From JADFOB01 sp964651325 (lineage in GTDB: Bacteria > Planctomycetota > Phycisphaerae > UBA1845), in the NCBI GenBank assembly GCA_964651325.1, contig CAZYXP010000015.1, positions 1 through 30,654 on the forward strand: a stretch of DNA of 30,654 bases, read 5' to 3'. Every line of letters starts with the position of its first letter. The first letter of the stretch is position 1. Positions 1 through 7,828 of this stretch are shown here, piece by piece. The notes below the pieces were generated by a model. The model ran no database searches. It had not been told where the DNA came from and saw only the letters and a list, made by a program, of their open reading frames with translations. The position numbers and the translations under genes are program-made.

Positions 1-706
1 TGTTGGCCTCCTTCAGCGTCACCTTCAGCGGCGGGTAGACGATGTACGGCGTAAACAGCGTCCGCTTCCAGAAGCCCGAATAGTCACGGTTCTCATGCCG
101 GACAAAAACGTCCGGCTGTTTGATGGAAGCTTTCTCGATACGACCGGCCAGCTTCTGCTGCGGCAAGGCCATAATCTGCAGTGGAACGGTCAAGCTGACG
201 CGTTCTTCTTTCTTTTTCCCGCGCGACTTGCGCCGACCTCCGGAAACCGGCTGAATCGTCGTGTTCAAAACGCGCACCAGATGCGGCAGCTCCGCCAGGT
301 CGCGCATCAGCTTGATCGTCGATTCAAGTGTGCCTTCGGCCTTGACCGTCACGGTCATTTCTTGGGTGCCCGTCTTCTTGGCCGTCCTTGGCGTGTTGGG
401 TGTCACGCTGGTGCGCTCGAGCTTGTGCTCGGCCAACATGTCGTTGAGCCGGGCGCGGATTTCGTTTTCAACCCGCCTGATGTCCAGCGCGCCGACGCGA
501 TTCACAAAGCCGCGAAACGCGCGAACCTCTGCATCAACCTTACGCTGATCGTCCGCCAGCGCGTCGCGCCTCTCTTCGAGCCGGACGATAGCGTCTTTGA
601 TCGTCACCAGCGGCTTGATCCAGCGCGGATAGATCACGGACGTCACCAGACCGCCCCCAAGGACAACCGCAAACACCAACATCAGCGTTTTGGAACGTCG
701 ATCCAC
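1..706 (-). CDS. gspM: GspM/PilO-like type II secretion assembly protein (partial, C-terminus off the window)
   Basis: About 235 residues are visible before the reading frame runs off the left edge, so the protein is incomplete. It starts with a short basic stretch (VDRRSK), then one hydrophobic segment at about residues 9-27, then a charged coiled-coil-like region (KDAIVRLEERRDALADDQ) and a soluble part. That is the bitopic layout of GspM and PilO, inner-membrane platform proteins that pair with GspL or PilN. The start is a GTG with GGAG seven bases upstream; an in-frame TGA lies 27 bases before it, so no start much further upstream is possible. It follows the GspL-type gene by 45 bp in the conserved F-to-M order. 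The call rests on topology and position more than sequence motifs, and PilO would be an equally fair name. Confidence 0.72.
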   Translation of the reverse strand, partial: MDRRSKTLMLVFAVVLGGGLVTSVIYPRWIKPLVTIKDAIVRLEERRDALADDQRKVDAEVRAFRGFVNRVGALDIRRVENEIRARLNDMLAEHKLERTSVTPNTPRTAKKTGTQEMTVTVKAEGTLESTIKLMRDLAELPHLVRVLNTTIQPVSGGRRKSRGKKKEERVSLTVPLQIMALPQQKLAGRIEKASIKQPDVFVRHENRDYSGFWKRTLFTPYIVYPPLKVTLKEAN

Positions 707-751
707 AAACAGCTCCGTCGAGCGCGCGCCTCAACAGGTCGCACGCTCGTC

Positions 752-2383
752 CTACTTGCCCTTCCGCTTCCGGCGGCCCGCTCCGTCATCGAGCACGGAA
801 ATCCTGATTTCCTGGGCGTATGGGTACAGTTCTTTCTTGTCTTCTTTTTGGGATCCCATGTGCGCCTTAAACCGCGGCAGGGTCTTGCCCTCGCGGCGAA
901 ACGCATGGAGTTCGTCGATGGCGTTCAGCGCCGTGTCAGATTGCTTGCCCAAGGTGCGCAGCTTGACGATTCCGTTCTTCTGGTCGGCGTCGATCCGTTC
1001 CAGGTACAATTCCTCATGCGATGGAAGCGCGTTGATGATGTCATCCCAAACATCCACCCAGACAAGCTGTTCCTCAAAGGTGTAGATGCGCTTCATGAAC
1101 TTCAAGAACTTCTTGTTCTCTTTGACGTCACCCTCCAGCGCTTCGATCTCCTTGATCAGCGTTTGGCGCCGGGCGCGATCTCCATCGGTGATTTTGACGG
1201 CGAAAGCCACCGTCGCAATGGCGAAAAGGGCCACTACGGCGGCAATCATCGGCGCCTTCTTGATGCGTTTTTGCGCCTGCGTCACCGTCTTCTTGGGGTG
1301 TAGGAAGTCGAAGTGAAGCAGCCCCACGTCGGCATGGCCTAGCACCAGCCCCAAAGACGCTGCAAACGCCGACGCGCCGGCGCCTTCGTCCGGCTCCCAG
1401 CCAAACGTCGAGGCGGGGTTGTATCGCTCCGTCGTCACGTTCAGGTTGACCTGCAGCGATTCCGCCAGTTGCTCCTCCAACCCCAGATCGCCGCCGATGA
1501 CGACATGATCGATCGTTCCCTCCGCGTCCAACGCGCGATACGCCTCGATCGATCGCGTTACCTCCATGCTCAGCGAACGCACCGCCGAATCCGCCGACAA
1601 CGCGCCACTCAGACCAAGCCCGCTGCCCACGCCCGACTCCACTGTCGAGCCGGTGCCTGCCGCATTCTCGTCACCATCGCCAGAATCCCCGTCATAGCTG
1701 ATCGTCAGGGTGGGCTGGCTCTCGTCCTTGATCTCCGGGATCATCACCGACGCCGCGCGAGAAAACGCCAACGCCCCATCGCGCAGCACGTTGATCTCCG
1801 TGAGCGTCGGGCTTACATCCAGGAACAAGACTCGCTCGGGCAACGCATGGCGAAGTAGCGTGGACACCGCCACCTTGCTCGCGTAGGGACGCAGGCCCAC
1901 CCGCTCGAGCCTCAACCCGGCAGCCTCAAACGTCGCCGTGTAATGTGCGATCACCTCGCGCTGAACCGCGGCCACCAACACGTCCGCAAATTGGGCATCA
2001 TCGTTGCCGCCGCAGGGCTCGCATGCAAAATCGATCGCGGCCTCGGCCACCGGAAACGGAAGCTCCTTGGCAATCTGAATGGCCACCATCCCCGGCAATT
2101 CATCCTGCGAAATCACCGGGAGCCGCAAGGTCTTCAAAATGGTCTTATCGCGCGGTATATCCACCAACGCTTGGTTCGTTTGGATGCCTTCCTCATCGAG
2201 AACGCGGCGAATGTGCGCGCCCATTTGCTTGGCGTCGAGCACATCCACATCCGACGGGACTTTCACCGAGAGCAAGCGGTCGATCGTCACGCCCTTCTTG
2301 CCCACCCGGGCGTACACGACGCGAAGCGTGCGCGTATCCCAATCCAGCGCCAGCAATTTTCTGTTGCGTCCCCTACCTGCCAC
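752..2383 (-). CDS. gspL: GspL-type platform protein, PilM-PilN-like fusion
   Basis: A 543-residue protein in the GspL position. Residues ~8-360 look like the actin-like PilM/GspL cytoplasmic domain: the start KLLALDWDTRTLRVV is the typical phosphate-1-like strand, followed by DIPRDKTILKTLRLP and a late IDHVVIGGDLG strand. A Gly/Ser/Asp-rich insert sits near residues 230-263. One membrane helix follows at ~377-397, then a coiled coil (~405-430) and a PilN-like periplasmic domain to ~530, ending in a basic tail. In the family the cytoplasmic part binds the assembly ATPase GspE and the periplasmic part binds GspM. I chose the GTG at 2383, which overlaps the gspK stop by 11 bp and has GGAG seven bases upstream. 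A longer frame exists, but it would lie further inside gspK. Confidence 0.85.
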   Translation of the reverse strand: MAGRGRNRKLLALDWDTRTLRVVYARVGKKGVTIDRLLSVKVPSDVDVLDAKQMGAHIRRVLDEEGIQTNQALVDIPRDKTILKTLRLPVISQDELPGMVAIQIAKELPFPVAEAAIDFACEPCGGNDDAQFADVLVAAVQREVIAHYTATFEAAGLRLERVGLRPYASKVAVSTLLRHALPERVLFLDVSPTLTEINVLRDGALAFSRAASVMIPEIKDESQPTLTISYDGDSGDGDENAAGTGSTVESGVGSGLGLSGALSADSAVRSLSMEVTRSIEAYRALDAEGTIDHVVIGGDLGLEEQLAESLQVNLNVTTERYNPASTFGWEPDEGAGASAFAASLGLVLGHADVGLLHFDFLHPKKTVTQAQKRIKKAPMIAAVVALFAIATVAFAVKITDGDRARRQTLIKEIEALEGDVKENKKFLKFMKRIYTFEEQLVWVDVWDDIINALPSHEELYLERIDADQKNGIVKLRTLGKQSDTALNAIDELHAFRREGKTLPRFKAHMGSQKEDKKELYPYAQEIRISVLDDGAGRRKRKGK

Positions 2384-4172
2384 GTACACGCTCCAAATCT
2401 GCCTCGCGGATGGGGAAGCCGCCACCGAGATAGGAAACATCCCGGTAGTAGATCGTCTGCGCGATCGGACCAACCAAATCCACCATCACCTGCAACCGGG
2501 TCACCATCCCAACGTGGTCGGCATAACCCAGAGATTCAATCGTAAACTGCTGCCCGCGCGCCGTGATCATCGGGGCAATCCGCTCCAACGTCTGCAAGTC
2601 GACCACTTCCTCAACGGCCAACCACGCAAACGTAGCCAGCGACTCGTCATCAAGCGTACGCCTGGTCTCGAGGATGCTGTTAATCTGGTCAACACTAAGC
2701 CCATCGATCAACTCCAGTACGCGACGCGACGCCGTATTAACATTGATCAATCCTTCCAGGCGATCCTGATCCGGACCGATCACCGTCGTACGATCCAGCA
2801 ACCGCGCCAGATGCTCGAGCTTCACCGGACCGGTGGTTAGCTCACCACTAGGATCACGCGGCAACAGCAACGAAACTGGAGTTGCAATCGGACCGCTCGC
2901 GTTCTGGGCATCACCCGTTTCTTCGCCCGCGCTACCGGCTCCATCTTGGTTGGCAGTGTCATCGGGCGGCGGTTCGCCGTCACCCGATTCCGCCGCTTCC
3001 CCCGCCCCAGTGGTGGCATCGCCGCTTTGCGGTCGCTGGTCGCCGATCTGCGGTTGGCGCTGCCGGCGCGAGCCCGACTTGTCCGGTTCCGCGTTGCCAG
3101 TACCAAGACCCGCACCGCCAGCGTCAAGCCCACTGTTGCCAGCGTTGTTACCAGACGCCCCACCAGGCTGCGCCGCGCCGCCCTGCGAACCGTTTGAATT
3201 GCCAGATTGCCCGCCAGTCGCCCCGCGCGAACCCGCCACAAACGTCAAAATGAAGTCCACAACCTCCGGCGCGTCCTCAAAAACCTCCGCGAGCTGCTCG
3301 CGCGCCACGGTCTGATCACCCAGCAGGTAAATCCGCGGGCGGTTGTCGTTGCTGACGTTGTTTTCGTACGCGTTGACCGTCAGGTAGGGATACAACCCGC
3401 CATCCAACACGCCGTCCTCGTTGTCCAGCGGAAACGAGGCATCCCCGTCATCCTCGTTCTCGGTCAGCAGCCCATTGCGATCGGCGTCCTCGCCATAAAG
3501 AATCTGCGGCGTGATACCCTTGACCAGCAGCAACTCCTCCACCGTGTCGAACGGACCGTCCTTGATGGCGTAGGGTTTATCGAGCTTGGCATAGTAGACG
3601 CCCTCGGTTTCGCCGTGTTCACTGCGCGATCTGGAGTCGGAATCGCGCCAATCCAAAATAGCCGCGACGATTTCCGCCTGATCGACCTCCAGATCATCGC
3701 CCACCGCCGCCGCCACGAGTTTGGCGAGCTGTCGCCCGGTGGCCAGGTTCAAATTGAGCTTGGACGCTTCATCGGTAACGCCGAACCGGACCAAATCCTC
3801 GTCGTCGGTGGGGTCGTCCGCCACGAGGCTGAACCGGTAGACCATCGACCCCTCGTCCAGTTCCTCGCTGTTGGTGCCCCATTGATTGGAGTCGCCGTCG
3901 GCCCCCCAAACGATGATCCGATGGAGTTCGTCGGGGTTGTCGTACCAACTCGACATCTCGAAGCGCTGATCCGCCAACATTAGCTTGGCCCGCTCGACCC
4001 CCGCTTCGGCCGCAAGCCGCGTCTGCATCCGGAGTCCCGCGACGCGAACTGCCGCGAGATCCGCATTGACCCGGAACGCAAACATCGCCGCCAGCAGCCC
4101 CACAATCAGCAATATAAAGAGCACGACCGGAAGAATGAATCCGCGGCGATTATTCGTATATTGTAGGTTCAT
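2373..4172 (-). CDS. gspK: GspK-like minor pseudopilin with long low-complexity insert
   Basis: A 599-residue protein, much longer than typical GspK (about 320-330). The leader NNRRG precedes FILPVVLFILLIVGLLAAM, and cleavage after Gly11 leaves Val rather than Glu at mature position 5, a known GspK trait. Next come a pilin helix, a first helical domain with KLNLNLATGRQL (~138-148), and a perfect EF-hand-type loop at residues 229-240 (D229, D231, N233, G234, L236, E240). A Gly/Asn/Ser/Asp/Glu-rich insert spans ~314-434. A second domain at ~473-525 opens with LINVNTASRRVLELIDGL, a helix-hairpin-helix signature of GspK. GspK caps the pseudopilus tip with GspI and GspJ. The start overlaps the gspJ stop by 4 bp, which suggests translational coupling. 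Confidence 0.87.
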   Translation of the reverse strand: MNLQYTNNRRGFILPVVLFILLIVGLLAAMFAFRVNADLAAVRVAGLRMQTRLAAEAGVERAKLMLADQRFEMSSWYDNPDELHRIIVWGADGDSNQWGTNSEELDEGSMVYRFSLVADDPTDDEDLVRFGVTDEASKLNLNLATGRQLAKLVAAAVGDDLEVDQAEIVAAILDWRDSDSRSRSEHGETEGVYYAKLDKPYAIKDGPFDTVEELLLVKGITPQILYGEDADRNGLLTENEDDGDASFPLDNEDGVLDGGLYPYLTVNAYENNVSNDNRPRIYLLGDQTVAREQLAEVFEDAPEVVDFILTFVAGSRGATGGQSGNSNGSQGGAAQPGGASGNNAGNSGLDAGGAGLGTGNAEPDKSGSRRQRQPQIGDQRPQSGDATTGAGEAAESGDGEPPPDDTANQDGAGSAGEETGDAQNASGPIATPVSLLLPRDPSGELTTGPVKLEHLARLLDRTTVIGPDQDRLEGLINVNTASRRVLELIDGLSVDQINSILETRRTLDDESLATFAWLAVEEVVDLQTLERIAPMITARGQQFTIESLGYADHVGMVTRLQVMVDLVGPIAQTIYYRDVSYLGGGFPIREADLERVRGR

Positions 4173-5158
4173 GGCTGAGCACCCTCCGCCTCGCCCTCAT
4201 CGCCTGAGAGCTCCTCCACCAGAGCCTGCGTTTCCCGAGAAACCCGCGAACGAAACAGCGGATCCGCCTGTACCACGCGCACGATCGTCGAAAACCGGTC
4301 CCGTTGAAGCGGCACGCAGTCCTGAGGATCCTCGTTCATGCACTCGCAGAACTCCTCATCTTCCTGACTGCCGAATTCTTCACCAAACGGTGGCCCACCC
4401 TCGAGCCCGATCGTAATCTGAACCAATTGCGGCAGCGGATTCTCCCCCGTAACGTGCCAGTCGTTCCACCACGTGGTCCCATCGAAATAGCAAAATCGAA
4501 GAAACTTGATTTCCGGGGCATACAGCTCTTGCCAGTTGATGTCCGGACCAAGATCCACCCCTCCGTCCAGATCCTCGTCGCCAAACAGCGCGTCCTCCTC
4601 CGCCTGAGCCCCTTCCTCCACGACCGACAACGCGTCCAAACCACCTAATTCCTTGCCCGACCGGCCCTCAAACGCCTTGCCCGTCTGCGCGCTGTCCTTG
4701 CGCGGGACGGAAATCTCGTTCCGTGTCATCCCCAGGGGCAGCTCATACCCATCCTCGTGGGTGATGTCCGGATGCCGCGCAATGCCGTATTCCACCTTGA
4801 TCAGGTCCGTTTGGCCCTGATGCTTGTAATCTATCGAGCTGGAGTCTTGAGGGATCATGCTGCGGGCAGGAACACGCAGCGTGGATAGCCAGATGCGCTC
4901 CGGCTCCCCCAAAATACCGACCCGGCCATCATTGGAGATGATGCTCACCTGCCGGATTTCATCCTCGATCTGATGAAGCGTGACCCTCACCAGGCGCAGC
5001 TTTCGGGCGCTTTCCGTCTCGGTCTCGCGCGTCGCCAGCGCGGTCGAATAGAACCAATACGTCAGCGTCGTAACCGTCACCAGCAGCCCCATCGCCAGCG
5101 TCATTTCCAGCAATGACACGCCGCGAGCCCGCGTTTGATTTCGAGCGCGGAACATCAT
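4169..5158 (-). CDS. gspJ: GspJ-like minor pseudopilin
   Basis: A 329-residue protein with a prepilin leader (TRARG) and the sequence VSLLEMTLAMGLLVTVTTLTYWFYS, so cleavage after Gly13 would leave Glu at mature position 5 as expected. After the N-terminal helix comes a mostly beta soluble domain with an acidic middle (~175-215). The family role is as part of the I-J-K tip complex of the type II pseudopilus, processed by a prepilin peptidase that is not in this window. It is longer than usual (about 200). The ATG overlaps the gspI stop (ATGA), and two ATG codons stand in tandem so the exact first residue is ambiguous by one. Assignment to J rather than another minor pseudopilin rests largely on gene order. 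Confidence 0.78.
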   Translation of the reverse strand: MMFRARNQTRARGVSLLEMTLAMGLLVTVTTLTYWFYSTALATRETETESARKLRLVRVTLHQIEDEIRQVSIISNDGRVGILGEPERIWLSTLRVPARSMIPQDSSSIDYKHQGQTDLIKVEYGIARHPDITHEDGYELPLGMTRNEISVPRKDSAQTGKAFEGRSGKELGGLDALSVVEEGAQAEEDALFGDEDLDGGVDLGPDINWQELYAPEIKFLRFCYFDGTTWWNDWHVTGENPLPQLVQITIGLEGGPPFGEEFGSQEDEEFCECMNEDPQDCVPLQRDRFSTIVRVVQADPLFRSRVSRETQALVEELSGDEGEAEGAQP

Positions 5159-5946
5159 GGACGCCCCCCGCCGGTCCTACCGCCAGCCTCGCCGCCGATG
5201 ATCTGATCGGGATCCGCCTCTTCATCACCGCGAAGGAGGTCTTCTATCAAATCCCGGTATTCGGGGGGAAGCTGTGAAGCGAACTGTGCCGGATCTAGCC
5301 CGAATGCGTCCAAAAGTAACGGAAGGGCGCTGACGATATCCTCAAACGACATCTTATCCCCGCCCAGCACGCTAAAATCAAAGTCCGTCGGATCAAGCTC
5401 CGGAATACCGATCTCTTGCAGCTTCGTGCTGAGCTCCTCGAACTCGTCGTCGGGAATGCCGAAGGCGTCCTGCAAGTCTACCTTGCGCGGCACCATGCGT
5501 AGCGTGTAGACGGTCTGCAGAACTTCGGACTCCTCAAAGACGAAGTCGTCGTCATCGGTTTCTCTCGGGAAATAGAGGATTTCCTGCTTGATCTGGACAA
5601 TGTCTGGGGTGGCCGTCTCATCCAGCGTCATCCGCCAACCATAGCTGGGATACCGAGGCCCGAACTCCTCCTCCTGCACATCGTCAACCGTGTCAAAATC
5701 AACGAGGCCGAGACTCATCTCCGCCAACAGCGATTCCGTCAGCATCAGTGCCCGCGATTGATGCTCCATCTTGTGAACAGTCGTGATCCCGTCCTGAAAC
5801 TGGCCACCCAGCACCGCCAACCCGACAATCAAGAGCCCGGTCGCCAACACAGTTTCCAGCAAAACGTACCCAGAGACACGACGCCGGCGCGCCGATAGGC
5901 TACGATGCCGTGAAGCAATACTGCAATTTCGAGTCCCACTTCCCAC
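5155..5946 (-). CDS. gspI: GspI-like minor pseudopilin
   Basis: A 263-residue protein. A long basic leader (SARRRRVSG) precedes YVLLETVLATGLLIVGLAVLGGQF, and cleavage after Gly26 puts Glu at mature position 5. The soluble part is acidic and ends in a Gly/Arg tail (GGRTGGGRP). The motif ALMLTESLLAEM after the helix resembles the A..LAE.L segment common in GspI/PilV-type pilins. The start is a GTG with GGAG six bases upstream, and an in-frame TAG directly before it rules out a longer form. GspI is normally about 120-130 residues, so the acidic C-terminal half is an extension. The 156 bp upstream of it contain a dispersed repeat, which separates it from gspH. Confidence 0.77.
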   Translation of the reverse strand: MGSGTRNCSIASRHRSLSARRRRVSGYVLLETVLATGLLIVGLAVLGGQFQDGITTVHKMEHQSRALMLTESLLAEMSLGLVDFDTVDDVQEEEFGPRYPSYGWRMTLDETATPDIVQIKQEILYFPRETDDDDFVFEESEVLQTVYTLRMVPRKVDLQDAFGIPDDEFEELSTKLQEIGIPELDPTDFDFSVLGGDKMSFEDIVSALPLLLDAFGLDPAQFASQLPPEYRDLIEDLLRGDEEADPDQIIGGEAGGRTGGGRP

Positions 5947-5999
5947 CAGCTACTCCAAGAATTCATACCTCGCCTGAAACCGAGCCCCCCGAGCCCCCC

Positions 6000-6018
6000 G
6001 AGCCGCGGGCTTCAGCCC
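6000..6018 (+). repeat. Dispersed palindromic repeat, family A copy 1
   Basis: The 19-mer GAGCCGCGGGCTTCAGCCC recurs exactly at 7003-7021, and a variant with the loop changed lies in inverse orientation at 26740-26758. The core CGCGGGC-TTCA-GCCC can fold into a hairpin. It is preceded by tandem copies of the 9-mer GAGCCCCCC. It sits in the spacer between gspH and gspI. Confidence 0.7.
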
Positions 6019-6102
6019 ACGCGACCACACGGATACGACGATCCCCGCCTCGCGATCCTCACGAAACCCACAAAATAAGGCACCAATCGTGTCCGCCTAC
6101 GA

Positions 6103-6972
6103 CTACTGCGTTCCCCGATCGATCGGGATATCGTGCAGCTCCAAAACGTCGTCTTCCGTCAAGACATCCGGATCGAGAAAATCCTGCCGCAGAACGATCG
6201 GCCAGCCCTGCTCCTCAAAGAGATCCAACTCCTCCGCGTACAACGGCCGCTGCAACCAGGCACTGCCCGTGAGTCCATCCACGATGATCTCGATCGTTTT
6301 GAACTCTTCGGACTCGGCCAGATCCTCCGTGGCCACATCCTCAGGCGCGTTCGTCACGACAAACGTAAGCCAGTCCGATGTCCCGTCCGGATCGATCACC
6401 ACAGGTGGCCGCAACGGGTCAAAGTCCTGAAACGCTTCTTCCAGTGCCTCTTCAATGTCGTCGCGGTTTTCCAACGCGCGAATCGCTTCGATCGTGGGAC
6501 GCCCCAAGCGAACCTCCGCACATCGAATCCCATCCGAAAGAATAGTACCCGTGGCCCAAGGCGCGGTTACACGCGTAAAGACTTGCGGTTCCAAAACCGC
6601 GTCCTCTTCTCGTTCGATGATAGGCTGCGACGGATCTTCGAATTCCTCGGCCTCATCCTCCATGGCGAACCGAATCCGGTACCGAACGCCGTCAAAAGCG
6701 GCGTTGGCCTGCACCATGGCCACGAGCGACCGCATACGACTCGCGGACCCAGGAAGCTTCAGCCGTTCGAGATCAACCACAAAATTGGGTATGACAAACC
6801 CCGCGATGGCCACCAGAATCGCGATGGCCAACACGATTTCGACCAACGTATACGCTGACCGAGCCGGCCGGCGGGGTAAACCGGCAAGGCCATCGACCGA
6901 ATTCAAACAAGGTGTGTTGCCTGCCATCGCAACCATTGATCCGCCGTATCGTTTCACTTGGGCAGCTAACAT
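6103..6972 (-). CDS. gspH: GspH-like minor pseudopilin
   Basis: A 289-residue protein with a prepilin signal PARSA followed by YTLVEIVLAIAILVAIAGFVIPNF, giving Glu at mature position 5 if cleavage follows Ala40. Ala at -1 departs from the usual Gly. The soluble domain is strongly acidic (DEAEEFEDPSQ; EDVATEDLAESEEF) and contains TIEIIVDGLTGSAWL, reminiscent of the C-terminal beta strands of GspH/FimT. The ATG at 6972 has no clear ribosome site, and ATGs at 6936 or 6927 would give a more usual leader length. Position between gspG and gspI supports H. It is roughly 100 residues longer than typical GspH. Confidence 0.78.
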   Translation of the reverse strand: MLAAQVKRYGGSMVAMAGNTPCLNSVDGLAGLPRRPARSAYTLVEIVLAIAILVAIAGFVIPNFVVDLERLKLPGSASRMRSLVAMVQANAAFDGVRYRIRFAMEDEAEEFEDPSQPIIEREEDAVLEPQVFTRVTAPWATGTILSDGIRCAEVRLGRPTIEAIRALENRDDIEEALEEAFQDFDPLRPPVVIDPDGTSDWLTFVVTNAPEDVATEDLAESEEFKTIEIIVDGLTGSAWLQRPLYAEELDLFEEQGWPIVLRQDFLDPDVLTEDDVLELHDIPIDRGTQ

Positions 6973-7002
6973 CTATTGGAGCCGCAAACAAACAAATGGA
7001 CT

Positions 7003-7021
7003 GAGCCGCGGGCTTCAGCCC
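7003..7021 (+). repeat. Dispersed palindromic repeat, family A copy 2
   Basis: Exact copy of the 19-mer at 6000-6018. Here the palindrome is perfect: CGCGGGC and GCCCGCG arms around a TTCA loop. It lies between the gspG terminator and gspH. Confidence 0.7.
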
Positions 7022-7089
7022 GCGCGGCGCCCAGATGCTCTGCAGTGTTTGGTGCCGTAAGGCGATACCGCTGACCGCCTTTTGGTCCG

Positions 7090-7139
7090 AAAACAAAACC
7101 CGGCCCGCCACCGCGTGGAGCTGCGGGGCAAAGGCCGGG
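7090..7139 (-). terminator. Intrinsic terminator downstream of gspG
   Basis: Read on the minus strand, a CCCGGCC arm pairs perfectly with a GGCCGGG arm, and the interval can form a further GC-rich inner stem (CCGC/GCGG). The hairpin is followed at once by TTTTGTTTT. It lies about 100 bases after the gspG stop and about 120 bases before gspH, so it would cut transcription between the major pseudopilin and the minor pseudopilins. Confidence 0.65.
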
Positions 7140-7240
7140 ATAAGCGTCCAGCGCAGGGGATGACAATCCAGAATCGAAGAAAGCGAGACCGTCGCGCGCA
7201 GGGCACCTGAGCGGCGCACGACGCGACCAATTTCCAGGCC

Positions 7241-7693
7241 CTACTTCTCAATCCAGTTCTTGACGTCGTCGCTACCCTCTTTGCCCTCGTCGTCAATCAT
7301 GTCGGGGCCGTAGGACCACAAGTCATAGCCGTCTTCGTGGATATCGCCCGGCGACTTGTATCCATACGGCTTGTTCCACGGATCGGCAATCTTGTCGTTT
7401 TTCAGGTAGGGACCGTCGTAACGATCATCGCCCGCCTCGTCTTTGGACTGCATGAGCGCGTCCAGGCCGTCATCCGTCTCGGGGAACGTTCCCATCGCCC
7501 ACTTGTAACTGTCCAAAGCCTTGGCAATAGGCCCATTGGGTCCCACCGCTGCCCTGGCAATATCGACTTTGGCTTTGTTGGCCGTTCCCATTAGGCTGGG
7601 AATGGCAAACGCCGCCAACACGGCCAGAATCCCGGCCACCAAGAGCACTTCGATCAGCGTAAACGCCCCGCGTTGTCTTCTTACTCGTCGCAT
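7241..7693 (-). CDS. gspG: GspG major pseudopilin
   Basis: A 150-residue protein of the normal GspG length. The leader MRRVRRQRGA precedes FTLIEVLLVAGILAVLAAFAIPSLMG, with Glu at mature position 5 if cleavage follows Ala10. The globular part has the family's ALDSYKWAMGTFPETDDGLDAL, then GPYLKNDKIADPWNKPYGYKSPGDIHEDGYDLWSYGPD, and ends in SDDVKNWIEK. The acidic loop before the final NW corresponds to the calcium-binding region of GspG. GspG is the main subunit of the pseudopilus that pushes cargo through the secretin. The ATG has GGAG eight bases upstream. A terminator follows the gene, consistent with G being made in excess of H-K. Confidence 0.96.
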   Translation of the reverse strand: MRRVRRQRGAFTLIEVLLVAGILAVLAAFAIPSLMGTANKAKVDIARAAVGPNGPIAKALDSYKWAMGTFPETDDGLDALMQSKDEAGDDRYDGPYLKNDKIADPWNKPYGYKSPGDIHEDGYDLWSYGPDMIDDEGKEGSDDVKNWIEK

Positions 7694-7828
7694 GTCACTT
7701 CTCCTATGTTGTCATCCCGCGCGACTCATCGCGCGCTCGCAAGGTGCGCTGTTGATCTCAACCACGACACCCGCGCGACGCAGATTCCAGTCCACCTATT
7801 CATTCTACCACAGATTACGTTCCTCGGA

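Noticed and set aside
95..1303. A 402-codon open frame on the plus strand
   Set aside because: It is antisense to the gspM and gspL genes, is rich in Arg/His/Gln as expected from a shadow frame of GC-rich DNA, and has no domain.
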